DNA of 64,000 nucleotides from Chlorokybus atmophyticus (lineage: Eukaryota; Streptophyta; Chlorokybophyceae; Chlorokybales; Chlorokybaceae). Positions 36,694 to 49,149 of this stretch are shown in pieces. Both the position numbers and the translations under genes were made by a program. Position 1 is the first letter of the stretch. Each line of letters opens with the position of its first letter. The notes beneath the pieces are model-generated. The model made no database searches and was not told where the DNA came from. It worked only from the letters and a program-made list of their open reading frames with translations. The stretch spans positions 461,368 to 525,367 of the forward strand of contig RHPI01002533.1 in the NCBI GenBank assembly GCA_009103225.1, given 5' to 3'.

Positions 36694-39600
36694 ATGCCGC
36701 CGCATGAGGCGCGGGCGGCGGAGGGCGAGGTGACGATGGGCGGCGCTTCTGCTGCGGTGGATTTTGAGGAGGAGGAAGAGGACGACGAGGAGACGGGAGT
36801 GCTGGGCGGAAGTGATAGGTGAGGTTGGGCTGGTTTGATGACTTTGGTGTTGGTGATAACAATAGTAATAATGATGGTTGTCGTCACGACGAGGCGAAGA
36901 AGCAAGAGCAGTACGACGGTTGATGTTTGATTGGGTACGTGCAGCGCAACAATCACACAGCAAAGCTGTGTGTAGCGAACAGAACAATGCCTGTCAACCA
37001 ATTGTTATAAGTGACCGTCTGTGTGTTGTGTGAATGCAATTGAATGGGTTCACACTGCAGAAGGTGTGAAATTGCTCAACAAACTTTCAGATCAGTAGAG
37101 GACATACGTTATCCCAAATTGCACCTCTTCACGTGAATTGCGGATCGCTATTGCACTGTGCTTTGCAGTGTCGATTGCTTTCTCTTTGCGCTCAACACAG
37201 GATGCATGGCCGTGGATCTTAGGCCATAATGCAACTTGACATGACTACTACTCATGAACAACCATTCTGTCTGCAGCCTGACACAGCAGTCTGCCGCCGG
37301 TTGCTGTTGAATCTGAAGTGCTTTACGACAATGCTTGTGGCAACTGCTTACACAGCAATTGTTGTCCACTTGACACGTTTAGCTGCCAGCATCGCATTGC
37401 AAAAGCAGCGAGCATGGCCCAAACGCTTATCTGCTACTCAACAGGGATGGAAGGGTGGAGCAGAGCAGGGCAACACATGCAAGGATGCGAAGGAAGAAGT
37501 CGGCTGCTTTGTCTCATGGCCATCACGGCCCCATTGGCAAGGACGCGTCCCCGCTCTCCGCCTACTTCAACCTGATGATGAGTCTGCTCGGCACAGGCAT
37601 GCTCGCACTACCGGCAGCCTTCAAGAGCAGCGGCATCATCGGTGGGGCTGTTAGCTTGACCGCCTTCGCCGCCATCACCGCGCACAGCATCAGGCTCCTT
37701 GTCCGTTCTAAGCACGGCCTTCCCAAAGGCCTTTCTCGAGACCGCTATGACGATATTGGTGCCGCGGCATTTGGTAAAGCGGGACGAATTGCAGCCAACC
37801 TTGCCGTCGTGTCAAGCCAGCTCGGCTTCGCCTGCTCGCACATTGTCTTCGCCGTGGACAACATCCACGACTTGTTCACGCCGCTCGGACCCGTCACGCT
37901 CGTGTTGCTCCTTTGGCCCTGCGGCGTGCTGCTGCAGTTCATACGAAGGTGCAACGCCGCCACAAGTATCATCATATTGGGTTTTTCATGGTTGTGTGGT
38001 GTTGTTGGTTCAACAGCGTGTTGTCTCTCTCATCAGGTTGGACAGCCTAGCGCAGGTCTCCCTGGTGGCCATAGTGTTCGTGCTCATGTCTATAGTGGCC
38101 GTGTTTGTGGATGGCGCCACGCACGGCCTCCCACTCCATTACCCATGGGACAGCAGTCACTACGGCCCTCCATTGAAATGGCGCACCTATGCAGATTTCT
38201 TCGGTAAGCACCATACCACAGTCTGTGCAATTTGCAACACCATCTATGCCCACATTCAGTCGGATGTTGCGATATGTCTGGTTATGCATAGTTGACAACA
38301 GTTGCTCTACACCAAGTGTACTTGCAACGTGTTGAATGCAGGCATTGCAGTCTTTGCGTACTGCTGTCAAGCTGTAGTGGTTCCCCTTGAGGGGTCGCTG
38401 CGGCCGCAGCGTGAAGACAAACTGTTCCCCGTGTCGAAGTCCTCGCCCGCAAGCGTAGAGCGTGAGTCCGCCCCGCTGTTGGATACCCCCAACTCCGGCG
38501 TCACACACACGCAGGAGAGCCTGGAAAGCCCTACACGTGCAGACAACGTCGCAAAACGGTTTCTGCAGGTCAGTTCCTGTTCACAACTGAATGTGACGGC
38601 ACATGGGATGTAGTTACTCAAGAGGTGTTGTTAAACATGATGTTGAGGATCTGTTTATGATGTTAATGGTTGTGTGTGTTGTTGCATGGGTTACTTCTGG
38701 GGCCACATTTTAGTATAGGGGTAGCTGCATCTTGTATTGGTTGCTGCTGTATGAGATGGCAACAACCAAGATAGGACCACCTGTCATCTGGCTGTAGCGG
38801 TAAGAGAAAGGTGAGAGCTTGCATACGGCTACTTACAGCACTGCGTTGGCGTTATATGCATTGCAGGTTGCGGATCTCAGTCTGGTGTCTGTGACCGTGC
38901 TGTACATTGCGTTCGGCGCCCTCGGGTACATGTTCTACGGCGAGAACGTGCACTCGGTGATTACGGCAAACCTGAGCGCAGGCTGGGCCGGCGTCGTCGT
39001 CCGTGCGGGCCTCAGCAGCATGACAATCCTATCCTTGCCGGTGCAGTTGCTGCCCGTGGCAGTGATGGTAGAGGAGACTGTGGTAAGTTGCTGTGTTTGT
39101 GCGCGCGTGCATGCGTGTGTGCGTGCGTGTAAATGCATGCATGTGTGTGCAAGCGCTTGTGTGTGTACTTGTCATAACTTCAGGCTTTGATTGCTTCCCT
39201 GCAAAGTGTGTTCACGATTGCCATGCAATGGCAGGAGGCTGCCGGTTACCTGAAAGAGGATGACGAACTCTGGTCCCTGGACTTTTGGAAGAGGAACGCT
39301 GTTAGGGGAACAGTGGCATCTGTGCCCTTCTTGCTGGCGGCACTTCTGCCCTGCTTTGCCCAGGTGAGGGAACCTCATTGCAAGTACATCGTTTGACATG
39401 GTTGTATGCGGCAGTGTTAGCATGCTTGCAGTTTGCAGAACCAATCAGAAGTTCTGTCAACTTGTCTGCCGAAGGCCTTGCAAGCAAGTCGCGGTGTCCA
39501 CCTGTGTTTACATTTGTTTGTCATGAACACTCACAGCACTTCACTGTGGCAGGTGACAAACTTGGTTGGTGGGTTCTGCAATGCCTTCATGGCGTTTATA

Positions 39601-39753
39601 CTACCACCATTGTTCTACATGAAGTTGTTTTGGGATCGGATCTCGCAGCAGGACTTGACAGTGTGCCTACTCATTTTAGTTGTAGGCCTTATTGGGTTTG
39701 TGAGCACCACTGCAGCATGCGTTCGGGAGATTGCTGCAGGCGTTTGCAATTGA
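36694..39753 (+). CDS. Amino acid transporter, AAAP family (SLC36/SLC38-like)
   Basis: Seven exons (36694-36818, 37484-37948, 38037-38203, 38342-38568, 38867-39082, 39184-39363, 39553-39753) close in phase and give 526 residues. The N-terminus is acidic and cytosolic (VDFEEEEEDDEETG). Then comes the family's first-helix signature SAYFNLMMSLLGTGMLALPAAF, followed by further helices (IIGGAVSLTAFAAITA; GPVTLVLLLWPCGVLLQF; SLVAIVFVLMSIVAVFV), the AVFAYCCQAVVVPLE helix matching the FAY.....VLPLE block, VTVLYIAFGALGYMFYG, and C-terminal LLILVVGLIGF. About 11 membrane segments are expected. A 50-residue Ser/Glu-rich insert after PLE (LRPQREDKL to SPTRAD) is a likely cytosolic loop. Such proteins move neutral amino acids across plasma or vacuolar/lysosomal membranes with H+ or Na+; the substrate cannot be read from sequence. 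Confidence 0.9.
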
Positions 39754-41048
39754 TACATTTAGTTGACACTATTATATTGTACATAAGTGTGTATAGCAAG
39801 TAATGCAATTCGCTTAGGGGTATGGCATCTGCTGCATGGAATCAGTGCACTATACTTTCTATGTAACAAGCTATGTACAGGATGTGGTTTCCGCCCGTCC
39901 TGCTGCACTACCAATTACCTGACGTCTGTCATCCACCCACATTGCACACCAAACTCTCCCTGCCCAGCACTTCACAACACATCGTGGTGGCGCACACACG
40001 GCTGGCAACGATGAAGGGAGTGCTGGGCGTGACAAGCGTGACAGTGCGTTTGCATGCTGTGCAATAGGTGACGAAAGCCCTAAAGCACAGCTCGGTTGAA
40101 TACGACAGCAGTCGCAGCGCCAGCAATTGGGGATCAAAGGTTTGGGAGCGGTAGCGGGGAGAGTTGGCTAGTCATCCTCACCAGTGTGTGGAGTCGGCGC
40201 TATACGACGTTCATGTGGCAAGTGATGACACTGACACTTGCTGTCATGCATGCATGCATGCATGACTGATGGGGATGGGGTGTAGTTGGTAGACGAAGTG
40301 AGGTTGTTGATAGGCTCGAGTGTCTGTTAGCCCGGTGGTACAATTGTGTGTGTCCTCATGCTGTTTCATGCAGTACTAGTAGTGAGGTGTCCCATCCATG
40401 CATGTGCACATTGCACTTCACATATTTTGTACATACAGCAGCCAACTTCGCTTGTCCTGCGTCCATTGTCTCCTTGCTGCCGTCAGCATCTCACTCCGTT
40501 GCCAGCCCCACGTCCACCTCTATGGTTGGCGGAATAAAACTGACTACTTGCATGTCAGCAAACACACGTCATCCTAGGGCATCTTATGTACAGTGACGAG
40601 GGAGAAAGATTGTTCACGTTATCTTAAGGGGTTTATAATAAACAGAGTGTGATGACAGCTGCAATAAGCCAGCTGCCTAACTCATCTGAGCTGTCAGTCT
40701 GAGTTCATGCATTTGTGGTATCATAGTCACACAACCTCTGCAAATCACAACGCCATACCCGCATGTTCCCGCAGACAGCATAATAGTCTAGCATACTATC
40801 TCTTTTACACATACATGGTGAGCACTATCTGCTTCATGTCCAGCATGAAAGCAAGAAAAGTGGGGCATTATTATTATGTAACAGTGTACGTGCTGCAGGA
40901 ACAAGCTACTGGCATCATAGTAGCTAACAAAGCCCACGACTACTACACAAAGGCGTACATCTAAGGTTGCCGTAGACAAAAACCCTATGCACCGCTGGGC
41001 CCAGCCCTTCATCAAGCAATCGCAGCACCGCCCCGCAGCCTTGCCAAC
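39754..41048. other. Intergenic region with a short TGCA tract
   Basis: About 1.3 kb between converging genes. It includes a (TGCA)n run at 40246-40264. No exon was recognised; the open frames on both strands are short and lack protein-like patterning. Confidence 0.5.
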
Positions 41049-42114
41049 TTAGGCCTGATAACCATTCGGGAAAGTGAGTGGATAGTTGTTCTGGGCACGG
41101 CGGCAGTCATTGCGGTTGCCGGCAGGGAAGCTTGCGGGCAACGTGTCGTTGATCCACTCGAGCTTGCGCTGAGACAGACCCAACGTGAGCTGCAAAACGT
41201 CAAATGGAGTTCGGAAGAGAGATGTTGCGGCGGGCTGCATGGGGAGAGATTTAGAAAGGTTGAAGTCACTGATACACATAGCGCAAAACCTTGCTGGTAT
41301 GTTACTGACCAGTGTGCCGGGGTTCTGACTGTTGAAAGCCGCAAGAACGAGCGCGCCCTTCTCGGTGTCAAAGTTGGTCTCGAAGTGAAGCAAGCCGCGC
41401 GGGTTCAGCGCCACATCTCCGGCTTTCAGTGTGCTCGTCCTCAGTCTCACTGCACACACAGTCAATTTGTCATTGTCAACCACACTCATGCTCGCAGTTG
41501 GAAAGCATTCAAATGTGCCTGGCTTCGGGAGTGCCTTCCCCCCTGCAAAGACTACCCAAACACATGTACATGCGCGTTCACACAGACGTGCAGTGAGTGA
41601 GCATGGCAACTTACGAGAGGTGTCGATGAGCATGATGGTGACCTGGCCTTCGATGATGTACAGCAGCTCGGACCCACGCGGGTGCGTGTGTGGCGGGTTC
41701 TGACTGCACGGCTTGAACGTCAGGAGCGAGTAACTCTGCCCCTGGCCCCTGCGTCCAGCCCCTAGCAGTGAGCCTTACACAAGCATTGAGTCCGCACCAA
41801 CCAGCAATTATACAACACAGTATCCATCATCATGTAGAACAGTCCATCATGCCATTCATGCCTGAGACGGATGCAGCAAGTACCACATCAATGCCATATG
41901 CATCAACCACATACGTGAGTGCGGGGAAGGTGGCAGCATTCAGGCGCTGGACCATCCCGCCGGTGCCTGCAGGCGCGGGGAGGCCGTTGAAGGTAGCGGC
42001 CACGGAAGCCTCGGGGTCAAAAAGGTCCACAACAGGGTCGGGATCCGCGGCGATGACACCACTCAGGGTGGTGCCGGTGGTAAGGAGGAGGATGAGCACC
42101 AGGACAAGCGCCAT
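41049..42114 (-). CDS. Germin-like cupin protein, secreted
   Basis: Four exons (42114-41915, 41748-41615, 41449-41310, 41234-41049) close in phase and encode 219 residues, the usual germin length. A signal peptide is clear (MALVLVLILLLTTGTTLSGVIA). Cupin motif 1 is PPHTHPRGSELLYIIEG, supplying two His and the Glu that bind Mn; motif 2 is GDVALNPRGLLHFETN with its His. Germins are apoplastic or wall Mn proteins with oxalate oxidase, superoxide dismutase or ADP-glucose pyrophosphatase activity; which applies here is unknown. The open frame continues through intron 2 (41614-41450), which could mislead gene finders. The C-terminus has an extra RRAQNNYPLTFPNGYQA. Confidence 0.9.
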
Positions 42115-42274
42115 GGCTGGCTGCTGGTTGAGTCTAGCTCTGAGCTGTTTTTCTCAACTCAACCTGAACTAAAACACAACAACTTAACCAGACCAGACCA
42201 CACTGACTGAAGCAGAGACCAACGTAGGGTATAAGTACTTGCAACTGCATCTCATGGAGTCGACATCGGTAACC

Positions 42275-45184
42275 TCAGCATTGTTGGTGACGTGAACAGG
42301 CGGAGCTACGCAGCTTTACCTCGTCAGATATTGGATATTGTATGTCAGGCAGGCAGGCAGCCATGAGGTCTTTCACATTGGAAAATACACCTAGGCTATC
42401 TCGTACAAGTGCGCTGTACTGTGTGTACCTGTCTTGTTCGGCAAGGTGGTCCTTTCTTGAGAGAAGCAGACTGCTTGCCTGCAGCAGTGTGTGCATGACA
42501 GTGACAGGCAGAGAAGGCTGCTGGGCGACAGGTCCAAGGGCTGATTGATGTGTGGCGCTCACCTGCCTGATGACGCCTTGGAAGTATCGACATGGCGTGT
42601 TGGTGCAGCAGAAGACAGAAGTAATCTTAATCAACTTTTTGCCGCCACGACGGTAGGCAAACGTCGGCATCTGTCAGCAGCTGTACGTGGTACATATTCA
42701 TGAAGTCACCACTCATGTGGCCCAGCATCAAACACAATTCAATTGGCTGGTGCAGCGGAGGTGAGGCATTATGGAAGGGCCAAGTGCGCATCAACGCGAC
42801 GACCTATCCACTGGCAGAGAGCACGACAACAGCAACAAGCAGAGCTGCAAGCGGTTAACATACAAGATGTACATGTGTAAGTGCAAGCAGTCTGATCAGA
42901 CCACATCACTTGGGTGCATGCACGCTTGCTAGAAGTCCTGCCAGCCGCGCCCGATATCTTTTGAGCTGATGCGCTCGCTTGGCGACCTCTCTGCGCGGTA
43001 ATGAATGGCAATGTCAAGACGCTGCATGCATCCAAACATCAACTGTGTTGAGAGGAAACACATGCATGTCAAATGTGCATGTTGGGGTTGGACTTCAAGC
43101 CTCAGCATGCATGCAGTATGTCAGTGTATTGATACTGCCAATGTCATGCGCAACGCACCTTTTGCGAAGTGCTTCAAAGCGCTGCTTGTGCTCCAGTAAG
43201 AGCTTCTCCACTGGCTCAGGCTCACGGTCACTCTTTTGCACGCAAAGAAAAGCATAACGAAGGTCTGCTTGCGACTTTGTCATGTTGCTTGAGAGTTACT
43301 TGGTCAACAAGATCAAGTAATTCAATGACCAAGCATCCCATAAAAAGCTGGTGGTTATCCTCCATGAATATTTCTTATCTGTTCGTCCTATGGACTCCCT
43401 CCAACCCACAACCATGTACATGACGGACAACAAGGCAGTAGCTATGCCATATACGATGTTGCAGTGCCAACACAGCATGCTTTCAACATGTAGAATGGAT
43501 GATCAACTCACCATTACGTCTGCAACGCTTGTCCTGCCTGAGGTCGACGTCAATGCGAGGTCAGTGAGCGCTGCTGCATGCTGCTCTTCTGGATTCTTTG
43601 CTGGCAACGGCGGCAGTGTGACAACGGGACCAACCTGTGCCATGCACCCAATATCTGTTTTGTTGTTTTTGAAGGCCTGCTTTAAACATGGAATGCAAAG
43701 CCCACCTCGACAGCGAGCGTTGCATCCTCCACGCGTGGATCGTTACGCAGCCACTTTCGGAGCAGGGAGTATAGTGTAGACTTGTCATCCGCTGCCACGC
43801 GCAACTGTTGGCAAACCATAAGCACACAGAGTTGCTATCAGTGCCAGCGGACATTTGCAGTGGATGGTGTCTTACGTGTGCATGCTTAGCACAAGATAGC
43901 AGCAAGCGCAGCAAGGGCAAGCTGTACCTTCCTACCCTGAACAGTTATAATGTGACCGCCTGTATTCGCGTTCTGAGCCCTGCAGGCACGAATCAACTGT
44001 GTGTTGGCTGCATGCAATCCCTTGCAAGCGCACGCACACGAGGTCAAAGCCGTAGGTGGTTGCAGTCTGAACTCAAGCAGCAGTGATGCTGCTACTTATA
44101 CAAGGTCGTGCATGCAGCGTTTCCACAAGCACAAGCGCTGGCAACACATAGACAAGTCAACCAGCATGGCGTTCGTGTTGGACTTCTCAAACATACCCTT
44201 CGGCAGGGGCGGCTGGCACCTTGCGACGACTTTTGGTTGGGGGAGGCGTGTCTACAGGAGCATTGCGCGGACGAAATGGCGACGCAGCTGGCGGCCGCTT
44301 CTGCCCGCTGCGCATGCAGTGGCAATCAGTCATCAGCAGCTTTGAAACTACACACATACCGCACGTAGCATGGCCTTGACACCCAATGCCTCATGTAGTC
44401 TAGCTGGTGTTCGACGGAAAAACAAACGAAGAACATAGCAAGCAACGGATGTGACAAAGTTTGACATGTTGCACGTTTGCGAAATTGGCGATCAGGCCAA
44501 CTTTACAAGCAGTGACATAATGGCACATGCAGATATAATACACGTATGTTGTTCCTAGGCAAAACCGCGCATTAGGGTAATGTCTACCCTGCTGCATGTG
44601 GCCATCGCCAACTTATCCTGCACACAATTTGCATGCATGCATGCACTGCTCTCAGCCTCACCTCGCAGGCAGCGAGCGCTGCTGCAGGAGGATTGCATGC
44701 TTGTGTGGAACGAACCTCTCTGGCTGCGGAACGGTTACCGGGCTCTGTGGACGAACAACACACGAAGGACAGCAGATAAAATGGAGATCATTTCCAAGCA
44801 TGTTTCTAAGTAGGCTTGCGATGCACATGGTGTCTGTCAGCTTGCATTATTCTCATCAAACACAGCGCGGCACACAAGCTTCAAAACAGAAGCTCAGCTT
44901 GACTGCTGCAAGCATGCTGCTGGCGAGACAGGCGCATGTAAGCTCTAATCTGGAGCACTCACTGTGCCTACAGGGTGCGGGTAAGGTGCTGAGGAAGCAG
45001 GGGCAAGTGCAAGTGCTTGTGCAGGGCTGACGCTGTTGTTAATGACGTTGTTGTTGGGCTGGTGCGGCTGCTGCATTTGCTGCTGTGCTGTTTGCTTCTG
45101 GTTGCCGTCGCCATCGTCGTCGTCGTCGTCGTCCAGCGTCTCCTCCGCCACCAGCGACGGCCCCGCCTCTCCGCCTTCCGCCAT
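42275..45184 (-). CDS. LIN37-like / uncharacterised nuclear protein candidate
   Basis: A chain of minus-strand exons: 45184-44963 (acidic ETLDDDDDDDGDG, then Gln/Asn-rich), 44744-44662 (SPVTVPQPERFVPHKHAILL), 44307-44197 (Pro/Arg-rich, PPPTKSRRKVPAAP), 43804-43706 (DDKSTLYSLLRKWLRNDPR), 43634-43512, 43359-43300, 43274-43159 and 42990-42924. Phases close within 45184-44197 and within 43804-42924; the join between those two groups is unresolved. The TLYSLLRKWLRNDP motif followed by a Pro-rich VTLPPLP resembles LIN37 of the DREAM/MuvB cell-cycle complex. The later segments are helical (VEKLLLEHKQRFEALRKR). The gene may end at a TGA at 42791, in which case the block 42594-42275 (HTLLQASSLLLSRKDHLAEQ) belongs to a separate gene. 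Confidence 0.45.
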
Positions 45185-45817
45185 CACCTTGCAGGTGCCG
45201 TCCTCATCGTTGACATTGACGCGGCGGAGGCTGAGGCGGCGGCGGAGGAGGACGAGGAGCAGGGGGATGAGGACGAGACGGCGGTTGTTGTAGCTGTTGT
45301 TGTAGGTGTTGGTGGCGGTAGTGGTCTTGGTGGTGGCGTGTTTGTGGGCTGTCGCTGGCAGCTTATCGTCGTTTTGGCTGCTTGCTGAAGCTGGCCTGGT
45401 GGCCTGGTGTTTGGACTTGAGTACAAGGCCTCAGTGGGATTGCAACACAAAAGCCAGTGTGTAAGCGCCTGGTAAGTTACTAGTTTGTCAAAGTAAGCCA
45501 TAGAACAGTTGGCAGAGACAGTCTTGCTGGTTGTTTTGTTGCATGCTCTTGTCCGCTGCAGCTGCTTGCTGTCCATCCCACTTGTTGCAAGTATGGCGCG
45601 CACAATTGTTTCTGTTTGGAACAACACCTACTCATGCGCAGCTCATGTATTAGGGCTAACATTGACTACACAGTACAGTACGCAAGTTGTTGCCTTGTAC
45701 CAGTGTATGCGATGGCGTGAAGGGTAGCTACATTGAGCCTGAACAGTTTTAAATTGCTCAAGCTTGTGCGCATTTGTGCGATGCAGGCCCGCCTTTGCCT
45801 AGAAGTTCTCATCTTGG

Positions 45818-47744
45818 ATGACCACCGAGGTCGAGGCCGCCGTGCTTGCAGCGTGCAGAAAACACGCTAATGTGAGTGTGAGACCGTGTCATACGCTTCA
45901 TTGCATTTCACTTGTTCATGCACGCTGCTCTTTCTTGAAGTTGTGTAAAAAGAATGGCTGTTTTCCGCATGTGTAGGGCGTGGCCGACAGCGTGCTGGCT
46001 GTGGAGCTCAGCGATGTCGACGTGTCGGATAGAGTGGCTGCCATCAACTCGTTGCTCGCTAGTGTAAGACGCAATTCGATGGTTGCATGCGCATGTTGTT
46101 GGCAAGTTGTGCGCTGTATTTACTCACCAAACCGTATGCATGCGACCTCTGGCAGCAACTACTGCGGATATTCAAGCAAGGCGATACACTTGTGTACAAA
46201 GGCATCGACCAAGATGAGGCAGTCAGGTATGTGCTGTGCGTGTATATGCGGACCAGCAATGATCGAGTCTTGTTAACAACATGACACGTTCAATGCATTG
46301 ATAGCTAATGCCTGGGCATGGCGTATGAATATGACTGGTTTTATTATGCGCGTGTCAGGTTCAAGGGCCTCTCATCAGAGGACATGCTTGTTTATCAGTT
46401 GATACAGAGATCAGGCAACATGGGTGAGTTTTGGACATGATGCATCTGTTGCATCACTTCAGCAGTGTGCAGCTCGCAGTCTGTATAGCACTGTCTGCAA
46501 GAGCGCTCACTAGGTCACAAGCAAGCAGACCCAGAAGTATACATGTGCTGCTACGTTTCCCTCATCTATTGGCTGTCAGGTATCTGGACCAAGGACATGA
46601 AGATCCGCAGCAACCTGCAGCAGCCTCAGATCACCAAGATATTGAAGACCCTAGAAGGCAGGAAACTTGTGAAAGCCGTGAAGTCCGTTGCGGTTGGTAA
46701 AGATGATGTCCCATGTGTGGTCTCAGCAGCATCGCATGGCTTTCAAGTGTCTGTCCAGCGTTTAAACCATCACAAGCGCTCTCGTAAAATGCGCATTGAT
46801 AACGCTTTCTCATGCTTTGCGACTCATTTATGATGCCCGTCCAGAGCAAAAACCGGAAGGTTTACATGGCCTTTGAGGTGGAGCCGTCGCGCGAGATCAC
46901 CGGTGGTGCATGGTACACGGAGCAGGAGTTTGATGCAGAGTTTATTGGTGTGCTCATGCAGCAGTGCTCAAAGTACATCAATGCCAAGGTGCGCCATGAG
47001 TTCTTGTGCGGCTGTTACATGCATGCATATACGGCAGTCGCAGTGCGTAGCGTGCACTGTTGAACGGACTGATCTCAACCACTCACACACGACAACAGGG
47101 CACAGCCACCTTGGCTGATCTCCATCAGTTTGTCAAGTCGACCGGGCTGTCAAAGATAGAACTAAGCCAAGAAGATGTGCTTTCGGTAAGTGCTGCCAGC
47201 ATGAATTGCCTTTGGTGCAGCTGGGTGTTCTTGCAATTCACAGTTGCGCTTACATGTTGACCATGTCACCCTACGCAGATTATCAACACTCTTATATTTG
47301 ATGGCAAAGTTGAGGAACTGACATCAACAGGGCCAGGAGACCCGAATGTCCCAAAGAAGGTGAGAGAGGCTTTGGCAGCACGGCGTTAACCAAAAAGCGC
47401 TTGTTGTTGCAGAAGCACGTTGCAACTGCCATATTGGTTGTTGTTACTTGCATGACTTAGACCTCCTAACTCATGCAACCTAACTCATTGTATGTGTGCA
47501 CAGACTTATCCACGCAACACTGTCTTCTACCGACCTGCGAGGACGAGCATGCCAGAAACCACTGCTTTCACATCGTTGCCATGCGGCATCTGCACTGTAA
47601 GATGTCAATTGTTGCTACAGCTTGTCAACTCGCACAGTGCTATGCTAACTAAGTGGGTTGCTACAGGTGTTTGATGAATGCACGCCAGATGGCATTATCA
47701 ATCCATCCTCGTGCGAGTACTACCAGCAATGGTTGGAGTTTTGA
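45818..47744 (+). CDS. RPC6: RNA polymerase III subunit RPC6 (C34)
   Basis: Ten exons (45818-45871, 45977-46063, 46156-46226, 46359-46423, 46580-46692, 46845-46988, 47099-47185, 47279-47359, 47504-47596, 47667-47744) close in phase and give 290 residues (human 316). Landmarks: FKGLSSEDMLVYQLIQRSGN, GIWTKDMKIRSNLQQPQI, KILKTLEGRKLVKAVKSVA (winged helix 2), KVYMAFEVEPSREITGGAWY then TEQEFDAEFIG, and the C-terminal CEYYQQWLEF, the conserved tail with Cys residues (CGICT, CTPD, SSCEYY) that bind the Fe-S/metal site in this family. It forms the C82-C34-C31 subcomplex that contacts TFIIIB and opens promoters. The donor of exon 5 is a weak GTTGGT. Confidence 0.93.
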
Positions 47745-48103
47745 TCCTGGTCTGCGGTCAAGTAGGGTTGGACAACAGCTCGAGGGATGGCGTTTGTGCG
47801 GTGTTCAAGGGCTGAACACCTGCTTGGTGTTGTGTTGTTTCTCGTCGTAATGCGGCGCAACACATCACTTGCTATTTGCTTGTGCTGGTTGTGCCAGTTG
47901 TTGTTCAAATGCTATCGAGCGGAATGTGCATTGCAGACTGCTCTTGTTGGTCCGCCATGTCACATTGTCCGAGCAGATAGCAACATTTGTCTCGGTGTAG
48001 TATACAAAAGGGGTGTGCTACTATGTGGCGTTGTGGCTTGCTTATGGCTTCCACCAGCAAAGTGTTTGCAACATAAATATACACCTTGTTTAATGCACGG
48101 AGA
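47745..48103. other. Intergenic region after RPC6
   Basis: Downstream flank of RPC6; nothing recognisable on either strand. Confidence 0.5.
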
Positions 48104-48748
48104 TCACATAAGAGCTGCGCTAGGCACGCTCAGAATTCTTGTTTGGTTGAAAGCATGTGGGTTGTTCTTGGCTTGTGCAAGCACTAGGTCTCTGCACAGA
48201 ATTGCACAACTCCCAACCTCAGTGTCATAACCACCTGCCTGGCACTTGAGTTGTTGGAGGGGTAGATCGATGATGCGCTCTCTCTTCTCGCTGTTGACTC
48301 TTGTCTCAGCTGTGCCATGCCGCTGCCTCACCTCCCAGCTCAATATATCTCTGTGTTGCTTCATATGCATGTATGCGTATGGCACCCGCAATAGTGCACA
48401 CAGACCAGATGCATGTGTGCTCACTCATGTGCTCACACACTCTTCTCACACCAGGTCGTCAACCGAGTATGGTAGTGTACGCAGTGTACAGAATATGCAC
48501 GTGATGTATGCAACATGCACGACACATGCATAGACACTTGACCATAACCACACTCACCGCTATCACGACCACCGGGCTAGGTGCACACTACCGACTACTT
48601 ACTTCACTACTCTACTGCCCAACCCTGTCAGCCTGCAAGCATGCGTTACCTGCCGCATCGCCAGTAGAGTCAGCCTTGAGTAGGACCACGTTGACGACCA
48701 CAACGACCAGCAGACTCCCCCCGCCACCGCTCCCAACCTCGCCACCAT
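48104..48748 (-). CDS. Small uncharacterised gene candidate
   Basis: An exon beginning at an ATG at 48748 (MVARLGAVAGGVCWSLWSS) ends at a GTAACG donor near 48650. A downstream same-strand exon around 48330-48235 reads VRQRHGTAETRVNSEKRERI then IDLPLQQLKCQAGGYDTEV. The combination of a hydrophobic N-terminus with a charged helical C-terminus would suit a small membrane or mitochondrial protein, but I do not recognise it and the middle is unresolved. Confidence 0.25.
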
Positions 48749-49149
48749 GACAACTGCTGTCGCAGCTGCCTTTGCCTGAAGTACATAGCTCATCAATCTG
48801 CCTTGACCTACAGTTCTTCAATAGCAGTTGGCGCTCCTCAAATGACTGAAATACTGTGCTCGAGGGATTTGGTTGAGCCGTTGTGGTTGAAATGGTCATT
48901 GCCTTGTTCAATGTGCGCAACAGTAGCTGCGGGGCCTTTGGCAGCAGCCGTAAGACCTCTTAATGCATGTCTGCAGTGTATACATAGCCATTGTTGTTGC
49001 TGTCATGGGCAGCATTGGCAACCCGTGTAAAGGCAACACACGCAGGTAATGGGCTCCATGCAGCGCATCCCAAAGCTGATTGATGTAAAGCTCGCTGATG
49101 ACTAGCAGCACAGAACGGATATGGCAGAGCTGGCATGCAAAAGATTTTA

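Noticed and set aside
40246-40264. TGCA repeat as a recombination or regulatory site
   Set aside because: Only about five units; consistent with the general TGCA richness of the window.
41450-41614. Open coding continuation in the germin gene (GKALPKPGTFECFPTASM)
   Set aside because: It has consensus splice borders, and its removal restores the germin spacing between motif 1 and motif 2, so it is an intron.
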